Shown piece by piece: positions 18,278-27,834 of a stretch of DNA of 64,000 nucleotides. Location of the stretch: contig LTDK01000180.1 in NCBI GenBank assembly GCA_001642415.1, positions 1 to 64,000 on the forward strand, written 5' to 3'. The notes under the pieces are model-generated. The model had not been told where the DNA came from, searched no databases, and saw nothing but the letters and a program-made list of their open reading frames with translations. The DNA comes from Nematocida ironsii. Lineage: Eukaryota > Microsporidia. The translations under genes were made by a program, and so were the position numbers. Within the stretch, counting starts at the first letter, position 1, and each line of letters starts with the position of its first letter.

Positions 18278-19516
18278 ATGAAGAATTTAAAGGGAGTCAT
18301 CTCTGCCAGATTTGCATTTTTTATACTTTCATCGGTTTCTTTGTTTTTCTTCTTTTTTGTGTATGACAGTCCTTCACCGATGTATACGGGATTAGAGGAA
18401 ATATTTGGATCTGGATATTCTAGGTACCACAGTTTATTATACTCTGCTTATGCCCTTCCAAATCTACTTCTACCACTATTATTTAATCTATCTGGAAAAC
18501 CAGAGCAGCATACATTACTGTATACGTACTCACTTATTGTACTGGGGCAGACTGTGACAACCATTGGTGTGGGAATGAAGACATTTGAGTGGATTCTAGC
18601 GGGAAGGTTTATTATTGGACTGGGTGGAGAGAGTTTTACAATTGTGCAGAGTAAAGTACTTGCATCTATATTCCATACGCATGAGCATGGTCGTATATTC
18701 GGTATAAACTTAGCCATCGGTAGGCTTGGATCTATTCTAGTATACATTTTATTTGGATCAGTTATTGAGCAGTGGGGTACATTCAAATGTTCTCTTTTCT
18801 CTACCGTATTCATTTGGATTGGTGGTCTACTGATCTTCTACATATATAAAACATGGGATTTAGAGTGGGATACATCTACAGAACTTTCTGATGATGACGA
18901 AGTGCACCACTTACTCCCATTCTTTATTCTGATGGGAATACTTCTGGCATGTTCTGTCTCGATATTCTCCAGTAATAATTCTGTAATTCTACAGGTACGT
19001 CTTGGCATTAATTCAAGTAGAGCCACTAAAATGCTTGCATTACAGGAACTGGTCACATTAGCATCTGCCATAACAATAAGTATTATAACGGATAAGTATG
19101 GTCATAGACTTACTTCTATATGCCTTGGATGTATTTTTCTTATATGTGGGCACAGTCTTATATTCTTCTCTATATCTGTGTACTATATTCCTGCAGTACT
19201 CCTGGGAATTGCAGCAGGATTACAGGCGTGTAACTGGCCATGTTTTCCCTTACTCCTATCCCCGAATAAATTAGGTATAGGTCTGTCCCTGCTCTCATGT
19301 TTCATTAATATGGCGTATACCATATGTCCACCTGTAATTAGTAAATTAACTGATAATCAATTCAAAACATCTGAGTACTGCACTATCCTATTCGCTGGAT
19401 TTGCTGGTCTTATTTCTATATACATCATCCTAACGAATACTGCAATGGAATATGGCCTGAATGGAACAAAGCACTACAAAACAAATAAGACAAGAAGACT
19501 TAATAATACAGCATAA
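18278..19516 (+). CDS. Major facilitator superfamily transporter, MFSD1-like
   Basis: 412 residues with about 12 hydrophobic segments split by an acidic central loop (ELSDDDEVHH, ~residues 205-215), the usual 6+6 MFS layout. GRFIIGLGGESFTIVQ (~110-125) matches the MFSD1-type version of the motif after TM4, and the LGRL-type pattern appears in loop form. Human MFSD1 is a lysosomal dipeptide exporter; in an intracellular parasite the substrate could differ, so only the family is claimed. It lies downstream of the cyclin gene with 85 bases between. A double ACCCGAA motif starts 10 bases after the stop. Confidence 0.8.
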   Translation: MKNLKGVISARFAFFILSSVSLFFFFFVYDSPSPMYTGLEEIFGSGYSRYHSLLYSAYALPNLLLPLLFNLSGKPEQHTLLYTYSLIVLGQTVTTIGVGMKTFEWILAGRFIIGLGGESFTIVQSKVLASIFHTHEHGRIFGINLAIGRLGSILVYILFGSVIEQWGTFKCSLFSTVFIWIGGLLIFYIYKTWDLEWDTSTELSDDDEVHHLLPFFILMGILLACSVSIFSSNNSVILQVRLGINSSRATKMLALQELVTLASAITISIITDKYGHRLTSICLGCIFLICGHSLIFFSISVYYIPAVLLGIAAGLQACNWPCFPLLLSPNKLGIGLSLLSCFINMAYTICPPVISKLTDNQFKTSEYCTILFAGFAGLISIYIILTNTAMEYGLNGTKHYKTNKTRRLNNTA

Positions 19517-19658
19517 TCATAAGACATAGCCCGAATTAACCCGAAAATATCCAGTGTACTCTCTTACTCCCGCATACTAAACCAATAAGCAATTGTATAA
19601 TATACCACACAGCAGTAATTGGCCTTTATTTCCAGCGTATCCAAAAAATTTACACACC

Positions 19659-19880
19659 ATGGATAAGAAGAAAGAGTACGAAGAAGAAATCAGTGACATT
19701 CTCAGAAAGGTCATGGAAACGAGTTATCAAAGAAAAAGGAATTCTGATAAGATCATTTCTTTACTTAAAACCATAAGGCAGGAGGGAGAACCAGAAGAGC
19801 TCAGTGAAAGTCTTATAAATGAATATACAGAATTAAAGAAAAGAGTACTTAATAATCTGGGAATACAAGAGAATGAATAA
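19659..19880 (+). CDS. Small hypothetical helical protein (73 aa)
   Basis: The ATG at 19659 follows AAAAAATTTACACACC; the in-frame TTG at 19593 is not taken as the start. The product (MDKKKEYEEEISDILRKV) is a highly charged single- or double-helix protein without membrane segments. It ends 12 bases from the stop of the convergent Arf-GAP gene. Function not recognised. Confidence 0.5.
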   Translation: MDKKKEYEEEISDILRKVMETSYQRKRNSDKIISLLKTIRQEGEPEELSESLINEYTELKKRVLNNLGIQENE

Positions 19881-19892
19881 GAAAATTCTGGT

Positions 19893-20741
19893 TTATTTCT
19901 TAAATGTATTTAAAAGAGTCTTTTTACCCTTTTCTAAGCTATTCTTCAAGCGATCAGCGACTGTTTCTTTTGGTGTTGAAGCACTCCCAATAAAATTTTT
20001 ACCTTTGACTATTTCGGTCTGTGTAGATGTCTCCCGTTCGCTTTCTCCTGTTATGACTCGAGAATAATTTCTACTGGATGTTTTGTGTATGGAAGATTTT
20101 TCTGGGTTTGTGTGTGTTACATTACCTTCTGTGTCCTTTCCATTTACATTCTTAAACATACCCAGCCTGGAAATCGCATTTGGGTCGTCTGTTAATATTT
20201 TCCCAGGCACTCTTCGAATGGTTGCTTTCTTTTTCGAAAATTCTTTTTCTTTCTCTGTTGAAATTTCTTCTTCTTGGCCATCCTCTCCACTTTCTTCATC
20301 CTTTTCAGTGACAAATCTTAGCTTGGACTTCTTCTGAGTCTTCTTCTGAGAATTTTTTGGTGCAGAAATATTTCCTGGTGTAATGGTAGGGGCACTTGAT
20401 GCTGCCTTCTCCTTTATTTTGCCTTGTTTCAACTCTTTCGCGTACTCTTTCGCCAGAGATGTTTTAAAAAAGGCAGCAGAGAGGTCTTCTCTGGACTTTT
20501 TACTGTACCAGTCAAGGAATACTGCATTGTTTCCGGTCATGAATGGTTCTAAGAATTTGTCATCTACTGTATCCAGCAGGAGTGACTTAACACTGCACAC
20601 GTCCGTACCAAGCTCCCTTATTCCACCAGCACACTTTGTGCACGTTAGAACACCAAATGGGAAACAGCCCCAACTAGGGTTTTTACCCCCGCATAATACG
20701 CAGTTCTTATTTCCACTCTTATTTATTATGCTTTCATTCAT
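19893..20741 (-). CDS. Arf GTPase-activating protein (ArfGAP2/3, Glo3-like)
   Basis: 282 residues. The N-terminal zinc finger has the ArfGAP spacing Cys14-x2-Cys17-x16-Cys34-x2-Cys37, followed by GGIRELG with the arginine-finger residue Arg42, then SVKSLLLD as in the family. The usual His before the Arg (HR) is replaced by Ile. Residues ~110-282 are Lys/Glu/Ser-rich and disordered, as in Glo3-type COPI Arf-GAPs. It would stimulate GTP hydrolysis on Arf during Golgi vesicle formation. Confidence 0.85.
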   Translation of the reverse strand: MNESIINKSGNKNCVLCGGKNPSWGCFPFGVLTCTKCAGGIRELGTDVCSVKSLLLDTVDDKFLEPFMTGNNAVFLDWYSKKSREDLSAAFFKTSLAKEYAKELKQGKIKEKAASSAPTITPGNISAPKNSQKKTQKKSKLRFVTEKDEESGEDGQEEEISTEKEKEFSKKKATIRRVPGKILTDDPNAISRLGMFKNVNGKDTEGNVTHTNPEKSSIHKTSSRNYSRVITGESERETSTQTEIVKGKNFIGSASTPKETVADRLKNSLEKGKKTLLNTFKK

Positions 20742-21382
20742 ATAAAATTATTATTCTGTAAATATAAATAGTAAACTGTGATGGGAAACCTTTTACAGTA
20801 GGTTTATAAACTGCACGGCTGGTTTATGTACGTCTGTGTACTCAGTGGTCTATTTATACCGTACAGTACTGCATGGATAAATTTCGGGTTATGTAAAATC
20901 AAATGAAATTCTGAATATGCAGATAGTGGGATAAGTTATATAAGAATTTCGGGTTATATAATGTATAAGATAAAATAAAAACCGTTATTAGTTTCCTTAT
21001 TTAGATATTTAAACCATATTTAGTAAAATTTCCATATCAGGTAATGTATAATTAAGTCATTCCAGATTTATTTAGATTCAATTTCTATTTATACGTTATT
21101 CTAGCAGTGTACAGCATAATCCCCATCCACACACGTACAGACTCAATAAGCCCATACCCTGACATACACCCAGAATGTGGTATACGCAGTATACGAGTAC
21201 TTAATAATCTGAAATACCACCAGAACTTTCGTATTATTTTCGGATTAATACGAAATTTCCTTTCTCTGAATTTTCCGGTTATAATTAATCATACGATCGG
21301 TGCACTGTAATAATACACCAGCAACTGTGCAGATGTACATTATTATAATAAGTGTACAGAGCGATCGCGATCGCTAATACTT
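20742..21382. other. Intergenic region with a 16-bp GC-rich palindrome
   Basis: AT-rich spacer upstream of the Arf-GAP gene and downstream of MTR4. It contains CGGGTTA motifs at 20881-20892 and 20945-20958. The perfect palindrome AGCGATCGCGATCGCT occupies 21360-21375, eight bases outside the MTR4 stop. The spacer also has a 67-codon ORF (21107-21310) judged to be chance. Confidence 0.45.
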
Positions 21383-24313
21383 TTACAGATAAAGAGAATT
21401 AGCAAAGACAATATCTCTCTTAACCAGTGAAATAGCTGCAGAGAACTTGTTCTCCATTTCCACATTACCAATAACTTTTGATGCCCGGGACATTTCCTTA
21501 AGGACTTCTTCAAGTCTTCTGAAGCACCGAATGATACTCCCTTCGAATACTTCTGTGGTCTCACAGATTTCTGCGAAACTGTACCCTTCAGTCCATCTGT
21601 ACACCACATCCATTAGATTACAGCAGAACTTTTCTGTGTACTCCTTTGCCTTGAAGTTCATATCGAGTCGCTCAAACTCAGTGACCAGTCTGTCGACTGT
21701 CTGTGTAAGTATTTTGAGTGCACTTTCTGATTCTGGGGTGAGTGTTATTTTATCTGACTTATCATCAAATACCACACAGCTGAGCAGAGAGCAAATACGC
21801 CCTGGGGAGAGTTTACTGAACTCGTTGTTGAAGAGCATTTCTGTGAGGAGGAGTTCATCACCACTGCTTATTTCACTGGCTACTTTTCCTTTAATAAGCA
21901 CTTCTTTCTGTGAGAGGTAAAAGAGTGCCTGAAGAATCTTTCTCTTGTTATTGTACTCCTCTATCATGACCAGTCTGGTTTGCTCCTTTTCCTTTGCCAG
22001 GGATTCTATCTTTCTTCTGAGTTCGTGTGTGTAAAATAGCATATCCATAAGCTTAAATACTTTGTCCTTCTCCATTGGGTTAAGTGGGCGTATGTACCCA
22101 TCGTATATGTACTCTGCTGCTTTCTCTAACTTATCTGCGATAGCTGCCATTTCTTCAGGGATTCCCAATTCCATTGGTGTGTAGAATGTGAGTGTTTCCA
22201 GGAGTTGTTTGTTCTTTTTCTTTGACTCGTTGAAGAACTCTCTGAAAAATCTACTTTTTGACTTCTTTGCCTTTATCTCCAGGGATGTCTTTGCAATGTT
22301 TCTTATACAGGATACTTCTGCTTCAATAATATTCTCATCTTCTGTCATAAGAACAAGGTTATCATCTGCACGCTCCATGATTATAGCAAGAATTTTACTT
22401 CCTCCCATAACTACATCTGGGTACTCTACGGTTATTTCTCTTCCTATCTCTCTCACTTTTGGTCTTCTGACTTCAATCTCCACAATCTTCCCAGGCACTA
22501 AAATCCTGTTAAGAGTTGCCAGTGGAGGTGTGCAGTCTTTCCTGCAGTTAATTTCCTGTTGTTTTATATCACAGTATTTTTTAATGTGCTCAGTATTCTT
22601 CATTCCGACTGTCTCCTGGTCAAATATTCTTGTGACTCGGCCTAGCTCATCGATGTACTTGTGCATGAGCAAGTATAAAGCTTTCCCTCTCATTTCATAC
22701 CTAAACTGCAGGAATGAGTGTTTTATCACATGGTCTTCATCCATCCCGTCGAGTCTAAGAATGTTTAGGATTGTGTTGTATGAAAGCTTGAATGCACTGT
22801 CCAGAGTATTTGATGGTCCATGCAGTACTTTCTTGATTTCTTTCTCACTGAGTGTGAGTGTAGATTCAAGTGCCAGAATTACATTTCCAATCTTATCCGT
22901 ACCTCTCCTTCCTGCACGACCACTCATCTGAATGTACTCACCACTTGTGATGAATCTTGTCTGGACTCCATCGAATTTCTTAATACTCGTGAAGATAACC
23001 GACTTAGCCGGCATGTTCAGCCCAATTGAGAAAGTTTCCGTTGCAAACAGTACTTTAAGAAGGTTTTCCTGGAAGAGAATTTCAATGATTTCCTTAACAA
23101 TCGGCATAAGCCCAGAGTGGTGTACACCTATCCCTCGAAGAAGAAGGGCCTTTAAACCAAGAATCTGTGGAAGTTTTCTATCCTCCTCTCTTAAAGTTGT
23201 CAGTGCATTTGTGAATATCGTATCAATCATTTCTTTGTCCTCTTCTGTGTTGAAGTCGAACTCTTTCTCTGCCACCATGGCGTATACCTCACACTCCTTC
23301 CTTCTGAATGAGAAGATAATCGTTGGTAGATTGTTTGTACTCTTCAGTATACGAAGTATATCCACAACATTAATCATTTCCCTTCTTCGGGTGTATCCCG
23401 TACTCCCAGCCGGTCTCTGCTGTATCCGTGCAATGTTTTTTGACTGGAATGCTCCATCCTTATCCACCATAACAAACAGCTGGTCACTAATACTCTTCAA
23501 CTGTCCGCCTGGTTTAATAACACTTGCTTTCCCTGGGGCATTTACGTATACATAATGCTCTAATGGAGTGGGTCTTTTCTCTGTGTATATCACATGACAT
23601 GGCTGTTTGTGTATGGAAACAATCCACCGTGCAAATTCCTCTGCATTCGGGATAGTTGCACTCAGGAATATAAACCGTATAGTAGACGGTAGAAGAATAA
23701 TTGTCTCTTCCCAGACCACTCCTCGTTCTCTGTCTCTCATGTAGTGCACCTCATCAAAAACAACAAAATGTGTCTCCCGCAGGATTTCAGTCCCTCGGTA
23801 AATCATATTCCGTAATATTTCTGTGGTCATCACAATACACGTACTGTCCGGGTTCAGAGTTACATCTCCTGTCATAAGCCCTACATCCCCAAACTTCTCA
23901 TTCAACTCTCGGTACTTCTGATTAGAAAGTGCCTTAATAGGTGAGGTGTATATAACACGCTGTTTCCTCTGAATGGACAGGTGTATTGCATACTCTGCCA
24001 CTAATGTCTTACCTGCACTCGTATGTGCACTTACCAATAGACTTTCATCCCTCTCCAAGCACTGCAGTGCTAATTCCTGGAACTTGTCCAATTTGAATGG
24101 GTACGTGCACTGTATCGGAATATTTGAGTCTGCCAGTGTGTTATATGCAAAGTCTTCTGGTATAATGGCCGTATGCCGTACTGTATTATATCCGTCATTT
24201 GATTCTACAAATGAGTCCACCTCAATTGCCGTGTCTAAAAATGTCTCCTGTTTAGGCTGGTCTACAGCTGTAAGATTCTGTGCTAGCTCCAGAAGGCTAC
24301 TTGACGTGTGCAT
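21383..24313 (-). CDS. MTR4: Mtr4-type exosome RNA helicase
   Basis: 976 residues, slightly shorter than yeast Mtr4. The DExH core is complete: Walker A SAHTSAGKT, motif Ib MTTEILRNM, motif II VVFDEVHYM, motif III FLSATIPN and motif VI QMSGRAGRRG. HKQPCHVIYTEKRPTPLEHY is distinctive of Mtr4 rather than Ski2. A shortened arch/KOW insertion lies around residues 610-700 (LVPGKIVEIEV to EAEVSCIRNI), and the C-terminal ~200 residues fit the DSHCT helical domain. It unwinds RNA for the nuclear exosome in rRNA maturation and surveillance. The gene is the plain ancestral type, with no TRAMP partner seen here. Confidence 0.95.
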   Translation of the reverse strand: MHTSSSLLELAQNLTAVDQPKQETFLDTAIEVDSFVESNDGYNTVRHTAIIPEDFAYNTLADSNIPIQCTYPFKLDKFQELALQCLERDESLLVSAHTSAGKTLVAEYAIHLSIQRKQRVIYTSPIKALSNQKYRELNEKFGDVGLMTGDVTLNPDSTCIVMTTEILRNMIYRGTEILRETHFVVFDEVHYMRDRERGVVWEETIILLPSTIRFIFLSATIPNAEEFARWIVSIHKQPCHVIYTEKRPTPLEHYVYVNAPGKASVIKPGGQLKSISDQLFVMVDKDGAFQSKNIARIQQRPAGSTGYTRRREMINVVDILRILKSTNNLPTIIFSFRRKECEVYAMVAEKEFDFNTEEDKEMIDTIFTNALTTLREEDRKLPQILGLKALLLRGIGVHHSGLMPIVKEIIEILFQENLLKVLFATETFSIGLNMPAKSVIFTSIKKFDGVQTRFITSGEYIQMSGRAGRRGTDKIGNVILALESTLTLSEKEIKKVLHGPSNTLDSAFKLSYNTILNILRLDGMDEDHVIKHSFLQFRYEMRGKALYLLMHKYIDELGRVTRIFDQETVGMKNTEHIKKYCDIKQQEINCRKDCTPPLATLNRILVPGKIVEIEVRRPKVREIGREITVEYPDVVMGGSKILAIIMERADDNLVLMTEDENIIEAEVSCIRNIAKTSLEIKAKKSKSRFFREFFNESKKKNKQLLETLTFYTPMELGIPEEMAAIADKLEKAAEYIYDGYIRPLNPMEKDKVFKLMDMLFYTHELRRKIESLAKEKEQTRLVMIEEYNNKRKILQALFYLSQKEVLIKGKVASEISSGDELLLTEMLFNNEFSKLSPGRICSLLSCVVFDDKSDKITLTPESESALKILTQTVDRLVTEFERLDMNFKAKEYTEKFCCNLMDVVYRWTEGYSFAEICETTEVFEGSIIRCFRRLEEVLKEMSRASKVIGNVEMENKFSAAISLVKRDIVFANSLYL

Positions 24314-24376
24314 TTATTTTACTGCCCAGTAAAAAATTATTCATTTTATTTCTTTCTCATGAGAAATTTAAAAATA

Positions 24377-24458
24377 TGATCAGAGCGGGATTCGAACCCG
24401 CGCCTCCGAAGAGACTAGAGCCTTAATCTAGCGCCTTAGACCGCTCGGCCATCTGATC
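24377..24458 (-). tRNA. tRNA-Leu (anticodon AAG)
   Basis: The minus strand folds as a class II tRNA. Acceptor stem GATCAGA (24458-24452) pairs with TCTGATC (24384-24378), discriminator A is at 24377, and the D-arm GGCCGAGCGGTC follows. Anticodon stem CTAGA/TCTAG has loop TTAAGGC giving AAG, followed by a long variable arm and the T-arm GCGGGTTCGAATCCCGC. There is no intron. On the tRNA strand the 3' flank contains TATTTTT, a Pol III terminator. The long variable arm and AAG anticodon support leucine. Confidence 0.95.
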
Positions 24459-24537
24459 TCACATGTTTATTGCCTTTTATCCCATCGAGTGCCCTTTACA
24501 TATATACATAAATAAAATTCATTATTTCTATTTATTT

Positions 24538-25812
24538 ATGAGTGAAGAAGAATCCTTGAGGAATCTCCAGGAGACACATCCGGAAATATTCACGGAGAGT
24601 GTTGAGGGCATCAAAAGTAAAACAAGAATGATAGAGAATGAGATAAGGATGTTAAAAAGCCATTTAACTGCAGTGACATACGATTTTGAAGCAAAGCGAG
24701 AGAAGATACAGGAGAACATGCAGAAAATAGAGTTAAACAAGCAACTGCCATTTCTAGTGGGGAATGTAGTGGAAGTGCTTGATTTAGACACTGAGAAGAA
24801 AGAGGCTGAAGAAGGATCAAATGTAGACAAGACCATTAGCAAGCAGGGTTTATGCGCTGTAGTGAAGACTTCTAATAGGGTTACTTCATTCCTTCCATTT
24901 GTTGGTCTGGTTCCTGCTGAGGAGTTAAAGCCTGGTGACTTAGTGGCTCTTCATAAAGAGACGAATATTGTCTTTGAGAAGTTAGATGATGACTTTGATA
25001 TTCGTGTTAAGGCCATGGAATTAGATGAGAAACCAACTGATTCGTATGAAGATATTGGTGGGTTAGAGCGGCAGATGGAAGAACTCTATGAAGGAGTGAT
25101 TCTTTCGATAACTCACCCAGAGAAGTTCAAGAAGTTAAATATTGTACCACCAAAGGGGATTCTTATGTACGGTCCACCAGGGACTGGTAAGACTTTAATG
25201 GCACGTGCATGTGCTGCTAAGACAGGAGCCACTTTCCTAAAACTAGCTGGTCCTCAGTTGGTTCAGATGTATATAGGAGATGGTGCCAAACTTGTTCGGG
25301 ATGCATTTGCACTAGCTCGTGCTAAAGCACCTGCGATTATTTTCATTGATGAGATAGATGCGATCGGAACTAAAAGGAGTGATTCTGACAGTACTGGAGA
25401 CAGAGAAGTACAAAGAACTATGCTTGAACTACTTAACCAATTAGATGGATTCTCTGGTACGCCTAATATAAAGGTTATTGCTGCCACTAATAGGATAGAT
25501 ATACTCGATCCGGCACTTTTACGATCCGGTCGGTTTGATAGGAAAATAGAATTCCCCCTTCCGAATAAAGAGGGCAGGAAGAGGATTCTTCAGATTCACT
25601 CCAGGAAAATGGCAATGGATCCAAATGTGAACCATGAAGAACTCGCCAGATCAACTGAAGGGTTCAATGGTGCCCAGTGTAAGGCCGTCTGTGTAGAGGC
25701 AGGGATGATCGCTTTAAGAGCCGGTCGAAATATGATAACCCAGAATGATCTGATAGATGGCGTACAGGAAATACTCTCCACTAAGAAGGCAAACCTGCAC
25801 TACTTCTCATAA
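24538..25812 (+). CDS. RPT5: 26S proteasome regulatory ATPase Rpt5
   Basis: The start is the ATG at 24538 ([10 protein letters not shown]); the Met at 24463 would add an implausible hydrophobic leader overlapping the tRNA flank. The 424-residue AAA ATPase has an N-terminal coiled coil and OB region (~35-140), Walker A GPPGTGKT, Walker [12 protein letters not shown], and Arg-finger [14 protein letters not shown]. The end KKANLHYFS matches the Rpt5 tail (human ends ANLQYYA). The last three residues are YFS, so the Tyr of the HbYX gate-opening motif is Phe. It unfolds substrates in the proteasome base. Confidence 0.93.
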   Translation: MSEEESLRNLQETHPEIFTESVEGIKSKTRMIENEIRMLKSHLTAVTYDFEAKREKIQENMQKIELNKQLPFLVGNVVEVLDLDTEKKEAEEGSNVDKTISKQGLCAVVKTSNRVTSFLPFVGLVPAEELKPGDLVALHKETNIVFEKLDDDFDIRVKAMELDEKPTDSYEDIGGLERQMEELYEGVILSITHPEKFKKLNIVPPKGILMYGPPGTGKTLMARACAAKTGATFLKLAGPQLVQMYIGDGAKLVRDAFALARAKAPAIIFIDEIDAIGTKRSDSDSTGDREVQRTMLELLNQLDGFSGTPNIKVIAATNRIDILDPALLRSGRFDRKIEFPLPNKEGRKRILQIHSRKMAMDPNVNHEELARSTEGFNGAQCKAVCVEAGMIALRAGRNMITQNDLIDGVQEILSTKKANLHYFS

Positions 25813-25886
25813 ATAAATCTGTCTAATGCATGGATGCTTTATTTTATTGTGGTAATACCAGGCAGTGTGTTTATTATTTAATGCAC

Positions 25887-26309
25887 TTACTGTGTGTGAG
25901 ACATCTTCTGTCTCTTACTCTTCCCAAGTCTTTGCTTTTTAGCCTTCTTTAATGCCGCACGTTCTTTCTTTTTATGTTTTGGCTTGCCATCTGTGCCCTC
26001 AGCAGATGCCATCGCATTCTTTATCTTTTCTTCTACTTGTGACTTCTTTCGCCTTTCCTGTCTTGATGGTCTTTTAAATGCAGTTACTTTCTGGGGTTTT
26101 CTTGATTCCGTTAAGTTTTCCTCTATTTGCCGCATCTCTTTTTTTGACTTAACCCTCTTCCCTGGGTGAATAATCAGTGGAATGTGTGCATACGAAAGTT
26201 TCTGCAGTAATTCTGCGTACTGTGTAGTTGCCTGGTTAAACTCCTTCTCTCTTCGTATGTCTTCCTCAACGGGAATTTGTTCTATGCTTGTTATTCCGTG
26301 GTATGCCAT
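25887..26309 (-). CDS. Small basic nucleolar-like protein
   Basis: 140 residues from the ATG at 26309 (MAYHGITSIEQIP); the frame upstream runs into the neighbouring gene and is ignored. The N-terminal half is amphipathic; the second half is a very basic Lys/Arg-rich helix (RPSRQERRKKSQVEEKI, KHKKKERAALKKAKKQR), typical of ribosome-biogenesis or RNA-binding proteins. No specific family is recognised. It shares a 16-base divergent promoter with RPC53. Confidence 0.55.
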   Translation of the reverse strand: MAYHGITSIEQIPVEEDIRREKEFNQATTQYAELLQKLSYAHIPLIIHPGKRVKSKKEMRQIEENLTESRKPQKVTAFKRPSRQERRKKSQVEEKIKNAMASAEGTDGKPKHKKKERAALKKAKKQRLGKSKRQKMSHTQ

Positions 26310-26325
26310 AAAAATTTTACAAAAA
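26310..26325. promoter_or_regulatory. 16-bp divergent promoter AAAAATTTTACAAAAA
   Basis: The entire space between two divergent start codons is 16 bases and contains the palindromic AAAATTTT core. It must serve both genes, or their transcription must begin inside the opposite coding sequences. This core fits the AAATTT-like start-site signal reported for microsporidia. Confidence 0.6.
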
Positions 26326-26961
26326 ATGGATAAAAGAACACTTGGTGGAAAAAAGAAATTAGTATTCGAGCCAAAGATGCCCACCCGACCACTGGAAGAA
26401 CAACCTGCATCTACACCCTCACCACCACCACATAATGAAGTCAGAAGGAAAGAGGTCACTCCAAGACATGTAAAACCATCTAAGCATCCACAGGAACCCA
26501 TGGCAGTGACTCTTATGGGTGGAGAGAAAGAGTCAAAACCGTTTTTATTCTCTGCTAATAATTCTGAGGAAATAACTGACGATCATCTGGATATGATAGA
26601 AGATTCTCCATTAACAGTTAATAAAATACTTAAAACAGTAAAAAGTACAGAAATATCTGAGTGTATGAGTGCTTTATCCCCAGGGAATAGAATCCTCTTA
26701 CAAATTCCGAATATTTTACCAGAGAATAATTGTAGATACATAAAGGGAAAATTACGTATTGTAAATAATGAGGTGTATCTTCATTTGATTGGTCGTATTT
26801 CTGTGGATTCTTCAGTAGAAGAGTATATCTTTCAGATTACACCAGTAAATGTGGGGATGCCTCAGGAGGGGTACAAAATTGAGAGTGAGAATACTTCTAT
26901 TAGTAAAATGGGAAGGATTAACACGAAATTTATTTCTTCTGTGGTAAGACAGAGTAAATAA
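26326..26961 (+). CDS. RPC53: RNA polymerase III subunit Rpc53/RPC4-like
   Basis: 211 residues from the ATG at 26326 (MDKRTLGGKKKLVFEPKMP). The N-terminus is basic and disordered, as in Rpc53. The C-terminal ~85 residues carry the pattern KGKLRIVNNEVYLHLIGRISVD, a shortened version of the Rpc53 beta domain that pairs with Rpc37 for elongation, termination and reinitiation. The family assignment rests on pattern only; RPC1 elsewhere in the window fits a Pol III theme. Confidence 0.6.
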   Translation: MDKRTLGGKKKLVFEPKMPTRPLEEQPASTPSPPPHNEVRRKEVTPRHVKPSKHPQEPMAVTLMGGEKESKPFLFSANNSEEITDDHLDMIEDSPLTVNKILKTVKSTEISECMSALSPGNRILLQIPNILPENNCRYIKGKLRIVNNEVYLHLIGRISVDSSVEEYIFQITPVNVGMPQEGYKIESENTSISKMGRINTKFISSVVRQSK

Positions 26962-27834
26962 TAAAAATATGACTATTATTTATTAATCATTTATTATAAA
27001 GTTATATTTAATAACTATGCAGTATATAATACACAATGTGTAATAAATAACTAGTATATATTACACATTGTGTATTATATTATATGTGATAGTATTATTT
27101 ATTACATAATGTGTAATATGTATTAGTATTATTTATTATGTATTAGTATTATAAATTATAAGTTATATATTACACATTGTGNNNNNNNNNNNNNNNNNNN
27201 NNNNNNNNNNNNNNNNNNNNNNNNNNNNNNNTAAATTATAAGTTATATATTACACATTGTGTATTATATTATATATGATAGTATTATTTATTACATAATG
27301 TGTAATATGTATTAGTATTATTTATTATGTATTAGTATTATAAATTATAAGTTATATATTACACATTGTGTATTATATTATATATGATAGTATTATTTAT
27401 TACATAATGTGTAATATGTATTAGTATTATTTATTTTTTATGTGAATGAAAGTGTACATGTACTATAATAATAAAAATAATTTGTGATGGGTTTAAAAAT
27501 CAACTGGAATCAACTGAAATTTAATTAAATCATGGTATAATCAGAATATCTTATAATTATGATATATTCAGATATATTCAACTAATATTCGTGTAATACT
27601 ATGTGTATACAGTGTAATAACCAATTATACTGCATAATATTCAATATTTACACGTATTTGTTAATAATTATGTGATTTTCATTGGTTATCATATACATTA
27701 TGTGATATGATTGGTATTTATACTGATTGGTCTAATATCAACTGATTTATATGGTTAAAATAACGAGTGATTAATTTTAATGGTTATAATGGTTAAAATA
27801 AAGGAGTACTTCTCCGTGAATAATAAGTATAAAT
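26962..27834. repeat. 109-bp tandem repeat array with assembly gap
   Basis: The motif TTACACATTGTG recurs at 27061, 27170, 27250 and 27359. The spacing is 109 bases on each side, and the interruption (80 bases) includes 50 N. Each unit holds TTACACATTGTGTA and an opposed TTACATAATGTGTAATA plus TATTAGTATTATTTATTATG filler. The true copy number is unknown because the array collapses at the gap. The rest, to 27834, is AT-rich spacer with no gene. Confidence 0.85.
27182..27231. other. Assembly gap (50 N)
   Basis: A run of 50 N falls inside the 109-bp tandem array, probably an arbitrary scaffold gap at an unresolved repeat; the real size is not known. Confidence 0.95.

Noticed and set aside
21107..21310. 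67-codon ORF in the spacer upstream of the Arf-GAP gene
   Set aside because: No recognised start context, no motif, AT-driven composition.
24463..24537. N-terminal extension of Rpt5
   Set aside because: It adds a hydrophobic leader not found in Rpt5 and begins next to the tRNA; the ATG at 24538 matches the family start.
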